Below, one piece after another: positions 59,444 through 64,000 of a stretch of 64,000 nt of DNA. The stretch is from JANQEU01 sp965228045 (GTDB taxonomy: Bacteria > Bacteroidota > Bacteroidia > Cytophagales > Cyclobacteriaceae): positions 3,844,001 to 3,908,000 of the forward strand of contig OZ245789.1 in the NCBI GenBank assembly GCA_965228045.1. Direction: 5' to 3'. Positions within the stretch are counted from its first letter, which is position 1, and each line of letters begins with the position of its first letter. The notes under the pieces were generated by a model. That model saw only the letters and a list, made by a program, of their open reading frames with translations. It was not told where the DNA came from and ran no database searches. Both the position numbers and the translations under genes were made by a program.

Positions 59444-61076
59444 ATTCCATAAAAAGATCCGGGAACTCCTCGTCATATGGAGTTAACTCCTGGATATAGC
59501 GCCCAAAAGCAAGAATTGAAGCCTCATCAAAATGATTTCCAATCAGGCTTATGGATCCGGGATTACCATTTTTGTAGGATCCGTCCGGAAAAACCAGACA
59601 CGGATGACCGCTAAGATTCGTCATCAGCAACTGTGGTCCAGCATAGGACGGCGTGATCAGAACATCAATGTCCGCCATCATTTCATTGATCTGACGGACG
59701 AGAATTGATCGTAATCGATTCGCATTGATGTATTCGACGGCAGGAATGAATCTGGCTGCCCGAAAAACATTTGGCCACGCATTTTTCACCTGCCGCACTA
59801 ATAACGAATCCAAACCGGATCGGGTAAGCTCATCAAAGGCCGCAGCTGCCTCCGCCGAGAGTATAAAACTCATTCCCCCTGTCTCTAACTCTGGCAATTC
59901 CTTTTCTATTAACATTACCCCTTGTTCTCTCAATAGCTTTAGCAGAAGGCTGTCATTTTCGTGATTATATCCATCGGAATTTTCAAAGCGAGATTTCAGA
60001 TAACCTATTCTAAGGTTTTTGACCGATTGTCCCTCATAAGAGTAGTTAAACGGATAATCTCTGACTGACAAATCCTTTCCATCCTCCCCTCGAATGGCTT
60101 CAAGCACGATGGCCGCATCGGTCGCATTCCGACAAATTGGTCCCAGTTTGTCCATACTCCAGCTTAGCGCCATGGCACCATATTTACTCACCCGACCAAA
60201 AGTTGGTCTCAGTCCGGTGGTCCCGCATCGAGTGCTTGGAGACACGATCGAGCCCAGTGTCTCACTTCCAATTGCAAAAGGTACCAGGCCGGCCATCGTT
60301 GCTGAAGCTGAGCCAGCCGACGAACCGCTACTACCCTGCTCCAGGTCCCATGGATTTCTTGTTTTTCCTCCGTACCAGACATCACCCCATGCCAGGGCTC
60401 CCAATGTGAGTTTGGCAACGAGGACTGCTCCGGCTTCTTCCAATTTCGTGACAACCGTGGCTTTTTCCTCAATCCACTGGTCTTTGTATGGTTCGGCTCC
60501 CCATGTAGTCCGGTATTCCGGCGTAGCCAGCAGGTCCTTTATGCCATAGGGGATACCATGAAGCAAACCGCGATATATACCATTGGACAGTTCCCTATCG
60601 GCTCTTTCGGCTTGAGCCAGCGCCACAGAATCCGTGATGGTGATTACACACTCCAACGTATCGCTGTATCGCTTTAAGCGATCAAGAAAGAGTTCGGTGA
60701 GTTGGACGGAAGAGACCTGTTTACTGCGAATGAGTGCCGATAGTTTCCAAACCGGATAGAATGCCAATTCGGAAATGTCAGAAGGCATCTCGATGCTCTC
60801 AGCCAGGTTCCATTTGATTTCTTTTTGACTTTCGGGAATTCGGGTTTTGTTTAAGGCCGGAAGAAAGACCAAAGATGGGGAAACGGAATTCGGTATAGGA
60901 ATGCTTCTTAGTGCTTCATAAGCCTCCAGGCGTGATTCCAAAGTCGGTCTTAGGGAGTCCATCTCCGCCTGGTCAAAATCCAACCCTGAGAAATTTCTAA
61001 AATTAATGTCCTGTGCAAGAACTTCCGAAAAAAGTAATTGACCGGATACAAGAAACGCGAATAGTAAATGTTTCAT
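59442..61076 (-). CDS. Exported amidase signature family protein
   Basis: The 544-residue protein has a signal peptide ('LLFAFLVSGQLLFSEVLAQ') and an amidase signature domain. The Ser-cisSer-Lys triad can be placed at K180 ('GIPYGIKDLLA'), S249/S250 ('LEQGSSGSSAGSASATMAGL') and S276 ('GSETLGSIVSPSTRCG'). These enzymes hydrolyse amides, such as short-chain amides, formamide, or peptide amides; periplasmic members are less common than cytoplasmic GatA. GatA function is excluded by the signal. It follows the SGNH hydrolase gene by 10 bases on the same strand. Confidence 0.9.
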   Translation of the reverse strand: MKHLLFAFLVSGQLLFSEVLAQDINFRNFSGLDFDQAEMDSLRPTLESRLEAYEALRSIPIPNSVSPSLVFLPALNKTRIPESQKEIKWNLAESIEMPSDISELAFYPVWKLSALIRSKQVSSVQLTELFLDRLKRYSDTLECVITITDSVALAQAERADRELSNGIYRGLLHGIPYGIKDLLATPEYRTTWGAEPYKDQWIEEKATVVTKLEEAGAVLVAKLTLGALAWGDVWYGGKTRNPWDLEQGSSGSSAGSASATMAGLVPFAIGSETLGSIVSPSTRCGTTGLRPTFGRVSKYGAMALSWSMDKLGPICRNATDAAIVLEAIRGEDGKDLSVRDYPFNYSYEGQSVKNLRIGYLKSRFENSDGYNHENDSLLLKLLREQGVMLIEKELPELETGGMSFILSAEAAAAFDELTRSGLDSLLVRQVKNAWPNVFRAARFIPAVEYINANRLRSILVRQINEMMADIDVLITPSYAGPQLLMTNLSGHPCLVFPDGSYKNGNPGSISLIGNHFDEASILAFGRYIQELTPYDEEFPDLFME

Positions 61077-61086
61077 CTTAAGGCAA

Positions 61087-61701
61087 TTATAGCGGCTTCA
61101 ATTCAAAAAAAGTCCTTACCTCTTTCGTCCAGACATCATACCCTTTTCGGTTCATATGAAGCTGATCTTCCACAAAGAGGGAATCATCCGCTGATTCACC
61201 TCGAAGCATTGCGTCATGAATCCATATCATGGAAGCGTTCTCTGTTTCTGAAATGGTCTCACTGAAAAGCTGGTTTGTATGCTTGATTTCATCAATAAGA
61301 TGCATCCGTGAGGGACTGGGTTTCAAACTGATCAATATCAATTCTGAATCCGGAAACCTACTTCTTGCCATCCCGATAAGCTCTTTCAGATCATCATTCA
61401 CATGTTCCGGGGATTTTCCTTCACTCAGATCATTTTCTCCCCCATAAAGGACGATTTTTCTGGGAATGATATTCTCGAAGAGTTTATTGAAATAAAATTT
61501 GCACCAGTAAAGATTACTACCACCAAAACCCAGGTTCAGCACATTCAAAGGCCGAATGTCCCAATGCAGGTCCTCCCAAAGTCTAATCGAAGAGCTTCCA
61601 TAAAACACAATCAGTTCTTTCAGATTCTGATGGTCATTGATCCTCTTCAGAAGTCTGCTTATCTCTACCTGCCATTTTTTCTCATAGTCCTCTTCCTCCA
61701 T
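61087..61701 (-). CDS. SGNH/GDSL hydrolase
   Basis: The 204-residue protein is an SGNH esterase: block I Ser in 'IVFYGSSSIRLWEDL', block II Gly in 'NLGFGGSNLYW', block III Asn in 'VLYGGENDLSEG', and the catalytic Asp/His in 'EDQLHMNRKGYDVW'. No signal peptide is seen, so it is cytoplasmic and may act on lysophospholipid, acetylated sugars or other esters. It is the middle gene of the operon with the cNMP-binding/acyltransferase fusion (zero gap) and the amidase (10-base gap). Confidence 0.88.
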   Translation of the reverse strand: MEEEDYEKKWQVEISRLLKRINDHQNLKELIVFYGSSSIRLWEDLHWDIRPLNVLNLGFGGSNLYWCKFYFNKLFENIIPRKIVLYGGENDLSEGKSPEHVNDDLKELIGMARSRFPDSELILISLKPSPSRMHLIDEIKHTNQLFSETISETENASMIWIHDAMLRGESADDSLFVEDQLHMNRKGYDVWTKEVRTFFELKPL

Positions 61702-63615
61702 TTATTGCGGTGTAGTTGGTGCGTGTTTCTTAAGTAAATCCTGGATGTCCTTTTTCATTTGCTTCCTGTAACTCATCAGGAATTCATCTACCTCTCTCTT
61801 GTTATTCGGGGATGACACAAACTTGCTGATCTTAAAAGGCTCCTGAATCTGGCATAAATAAGGTGTGGTATTTACTTTCTTATCAAAATGGGCCATGGTG
61901 ATGGGCACAATAAGTGGTTCCTTTTCCTGCATCAGTGCCAACCTAAAAGCCCCAAATTTGAGTTCTCCAGGTGAGTCGTTGGTGGTATTGGACAAGCCTT
62001 CGGGGCTTATGATCAGGTTGATGCCGCTCTTAAGATATTTTGTGGAATCGTCATAGAATTTTTCTCTCGCCTGCTTCGTCTCCTTTACACCCAGCACCGG
62101 CGGATCTGACTCAGTGGTAAACACATTTATATGACCGAGCTTTCTGTAATAATGCTGATGTGCAAATTCAGCTCCTTTGGCATAACGCACCACCCTGATT
62201 CCCGGATCATTGTAATACTTCATAAGGATCATGGAGCTGATAAAATGCGAATCCAGTGTGATCTGAAAATCATTTGGAAGGGTGGTGGAAGGGTCGTTTA
62301 GAAGATGGTTATAAATGAAAATATGGCCGGGTGTTTCCGGTAAATTTTCAAATCCATCAAGATGATAATCCACAGCTTCAAAAACCTCCTGAACTTTTCT
62401 CGAGCACTTTATCCGGATTACTTCCGCGGTATCTTCTTCCGGTGCCTCTGACACTGTTTCATAAACTTGCTGAAGACCCAGATAGAAATTCAACTCTCTT
62501 TTTGTGTCGTCAAGCAGGTCCAGGCTCAGGGAAGCGATCTGCTTTTCATGACTTTTACCTTCTTCATTGATGCGGTGCAATGTCTCGAAAGCCAGGGCAG
62601 TAGTATCTCTGTGCTTGAGCAAATGCGGAACCTGGTGCAGTGGCGATGAAAGCTGAAGCTTGGTCCTGTTGTGAAATATCAGGTGCCTTACGGAGAATAT
62701 CTCATGGTTGAACTTCGAAGACATGATCCTGGCCTGCGAAATCTGCATCTGATTGGCAATCAGCCATAATATCCTTCTGAAAAATGCCATCCCGAATGGA
62801 GTATCCTTCGAGATCAGGAAGTCGAGGTTTTCCTGGCTGATGTAGTAGATCATGGTCTCCTGTCCGGCCCTGGCTTCCAGAAGGTTTTCATGCTGGATGA
62901 CAGAAGTCCACCCGACCACAAATCCAGGCGTAGAGATGGATCGGAAGGCGTAAAATTTACTCTTGTCTTTGATGCGCTGCAGCCTCACCTCACCCTGGGC
63001 AAGTATGTACAGCCCGGTGGCGGGTTTGTCTTGCTCATAGATGACCTCCCCCGGGAAAAACTGCCGCTTTTCTGATAATTCCGACAGCTTTCTCAGCTGT
63101 CTCTCCGTAAATACATCCAAAAACGGGCTCCTCCTGAAGGTCCTCATTATCGTTTTGGTAGAGGCTCCGGGCGACTCATAATGAGACTTGGAGTGCGGAA
63201 GTTTCTTCTTAATCGGCTCATTGAATTTTTCATTCAGTAAGACCGCGGACTTCAGGTGAAAATAGCTTTTTTGGGCTACAAAGCGAAGAAAATCAACATC
63301 CTCCCGCTCCTTGATTCCCTTTATCAATTCCTTAAGGTCCCATTTCAGCAATTGGGCCACTTTAGACTTTACCACCACGTTGGCGGTATACCTTCCGGGG
63401 TGGTTAAATCCATTCCATCCCACAGGTACGTAGGTTTCGCTGGACTCACCAATGACCAGGTTCATGTTAGGATCACTCAGGGTGATCTGAAAAGAAATCT
63501 CACCAACAAGCAGCATGTAGAAATGCGTAACTTCTTCATACTGTTTGGTAAGCATGGTATCCTGCCGGACCAGTACCTCAGTATATCCATCAGGAATTAT
63601 TGGATCAATTGTCAA
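61702..63615 (-). CDS. Fusion of two cyclic-nucleotide-binding domains with a PlsC-like acyltransferase domain
   Basis: The 637-residue protein begins at TTG 63615. Residues about 10-100 and 160-290 are two cNMP-binding (Crp-like) barrels; the second has 'PGEVIYEQDKPATGLYILAQ' and 'GEVRLQRIK'. The C-terminal part (about 425-620) resembles PlsC-type glycerophospholipid acyltransferases, with 'FIYNHLLNDP' at the HX4D site and 'ISPEGLSNTTND' at the PEG motif. The first motif reads H437-LLN-D441 (HX3D), atypical, so activity is uncertain. It may be a lipid acyltransferase regulated by cyclic nucleotide. It heads an operon with the SGNH hydrolase and amidase. Confidence 0.8.
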   Translation of the reverse strand: MTIDPIIPDGYTEVLVRQDTMLTKQYEEVTHFYMLLVGEISFQITLSDPNMNLVIGESSETYVPVGWNGFNHPGRYTANVVVKSKVAQLLKWDLKELIKGIKEREDVDFLRFVAQKSYFHLKSAVLLNEKFNEPIKKKLPHSKSHYESPGASTKTIMRTFRRSPFLDVFTERQLRKLSELSEKRQFFPGEVIYEQDKPATGLYILAQGEVRLQRIKDKSKFYAFRSISTPGFVVGWTSVIQHENLLEARAGQETMIYYISQENLDFLISKDTPFGMAFFRRILWLIANQMQISQARIMSSKFNHEIFSVRHLIFHNRTKLQLSSPLHQVPHLLKHRDTTALAFETLHRINEEGKSHEKQIASLSLDLLDDTKRELNFYLGLQQVYETVSEAPEEDTAEVIRIKCSRKVQEVFEAVDYHLDGFENLPETPGHIFIYNHLLNDPSTTLPNDFQITLDSHFISSMILMKYYNDPGIRVVRYAKGAEFAHQHYYRKLGHINVFTTESDPPVLGVKETKQAREKFYDDSTKYLKSGINLIISPEGLSNTTNDSPGELKFGAFRLALMQEKEPLIVPITMAHFDKKVNTTPYLCQIQEPFKISKFVSSPNNKREVDEFLMSYRKQMKKDIQDLLKKHAPTTPQ

Positions 63616-63646
63616 TTTCGGAATTACGTTTTATCTACTGTTCGTG

Positions 63647-63675
63647 CAAAAATATTACGTATTATACATCCAAAA
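63647..63675 (-). promoter_or_regulatory. Promoter of the cNMP-binding/acyltransferase operon
   Basis: On the minus strand TTTTG (63671-63675) and TATTTTTG (63647-63654, an exact TAnnTTTG) lie 16 bases apart. They precede the TTG start at 63615 by 31 bases and so support it. Confidence 0.6.
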
Positions 63676-63865
63676 CGATTATTTGTTGCGCAATTACCAA
63701 ATTTTTCATTTTGGATATATAAAATTAATAAATTGGATAATAGATTCCCGAAATGATCAGAATCCAATATTATCCGATTCATGTACAAAATTTTCGGCTT
63801 CATTCACAGAAATTCTTTCCTGTTTTAAAGTCTCCATACTTTCACAATCAAGAAAAAATAATCAC

Positions 63866-64000
63866 ATGAAAAAAGTCAAATTTGTATTCTATCCAATTTA
63901 CTTACTTTCAATCGCATTTGTACTCGCCATCTCCTTCGATATCACCGGAACGTTGGAATACATGATGAAAATCGGAGTTTTCAAATACTTCTCCGATCTT
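63866..64000 (+). CDS. Membrane protein, N-terminal fragment cut by window edge
   Basis: An ATG at 63866 opens a frame that continues to the window's end. The 45 visible residues start 'MKKVKFVFYPIYLLSIAFVL' and form one membrane segment, then 'AISFDITGTLEYMMKIGVFK'. No family can be assigned. The 250 bases upstream hold the divergent promoter of the acyltransferase fusion and AT-rich sequence, with no other gene seen. Confidence 0.6.
   Translation, partial: MKKVKFVFYPIYLLSIAFVLAISFDITGTLEYMMKIGVFKYFSDL

Noticed and set aside
63616..63865. Gap at the right side searched for a tRNA or small gene
   Set aside because: It holds the divergent promoter and AT-rich sequence; no cloverleaf-like or conserved frame was visible by eye.

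Overview
The window is a stretch of chromosome from a member of the Bacteroidota, most likely a marine or aquatic Cytophagales bacterium. The evidence is: a type IX secretion (T9SS) C-terminal sorting domain on a PKD-repeat protein; a T9SS Plug protein (DUF5103); an ECF sigma factor followed by a membrane-anchored beta-barrel partner; Bacteroidota-restricted families (DUF3276, DUF6588, the short lipoproteins); promoter boxes of the TAnnTTTG type; the carboxynorspermidine route to polyamines; and a DnaE with a fused N-terminal exonuclease. No rRNA, tRNA, CRISPR, phage or insertion sequence was seen, and no gene-free gap exceeds 300 bases. This is mostly housekeeping chromosome with a few accessory pieces.

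Layout. 1-1.4 kb: start of a SulP anion transporter with a small acidic membrane protein before it. 1.5-10.6 kb: PcrA/UvrD helicase, a FAN1-like VRR-NUC nuclease, a GT4 glycosyltransferase, an FAD oxidoreductase, an NhaC antiporter, an RNase D-like exonuclease and a cupin. 10.6-16.3 kb: YigZ/IMPACT, a TPR protein, a FemAB/GNAT-like protein, a GT2, RsgA and the Kdo transferase. 16.4-23.2 kb: envelope proteins, then LMW phosphatase, a tandem pair of unrecognised paralogues, a fructosamine-kinase homologue, Fbp, acylphosphatase and two small secreted proteins. 23.3-26.1 kb: a tightly coupled polyamine operon (carboxynorspermidine synthase, a DinB-fold protein, the decarboxylase). 26.2-33.5 kb: ECF sigma unit, T9SS Plug, YchF, DUF3276, DUF58, ferredoxin and a LuxC-like acyl-CoA reductase.

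33.5-43.3 kb: aconitase followed by the remnant tail of an M16 peptidase, two lipoproteins, a beta-barrel, a beta-propeller lipoprotein, a TMEM175-type channel and an orphan FtsX/MacB permease. 43.3-50.7 kb: a complete RND tripartite efflux operon with a second small acidic membrane protein before it, a GIY-YIG protein whose start lies in a 12-bp inverted repeat, and MarC. 50.9-59.4 kb: exonuclease-DnaE fusion, a two-gene secreted surface-protein unit and thioredoxin. 59.4-63.7 kb: an operon of a cyclic-nucleotide-binding/acyltransferase fusion, an SGNH hydrolase and an exported amidase. A truncated membrane protein starts at the right edge.

The items most worth a second look are the two small acidic membrane proteins that each precede a transporter, the deglycation-like cluster with its inserted paralogue pair, the DinB-fold gene embedded in the polyamine operon, the M16 remnant behind aconitase, the promoter inside an inverted repeat at the GIY-YIG gene, and the cNMP-binding/acyltransferase operon. 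All functions are read from sequence motifs by eye; no database search was run.
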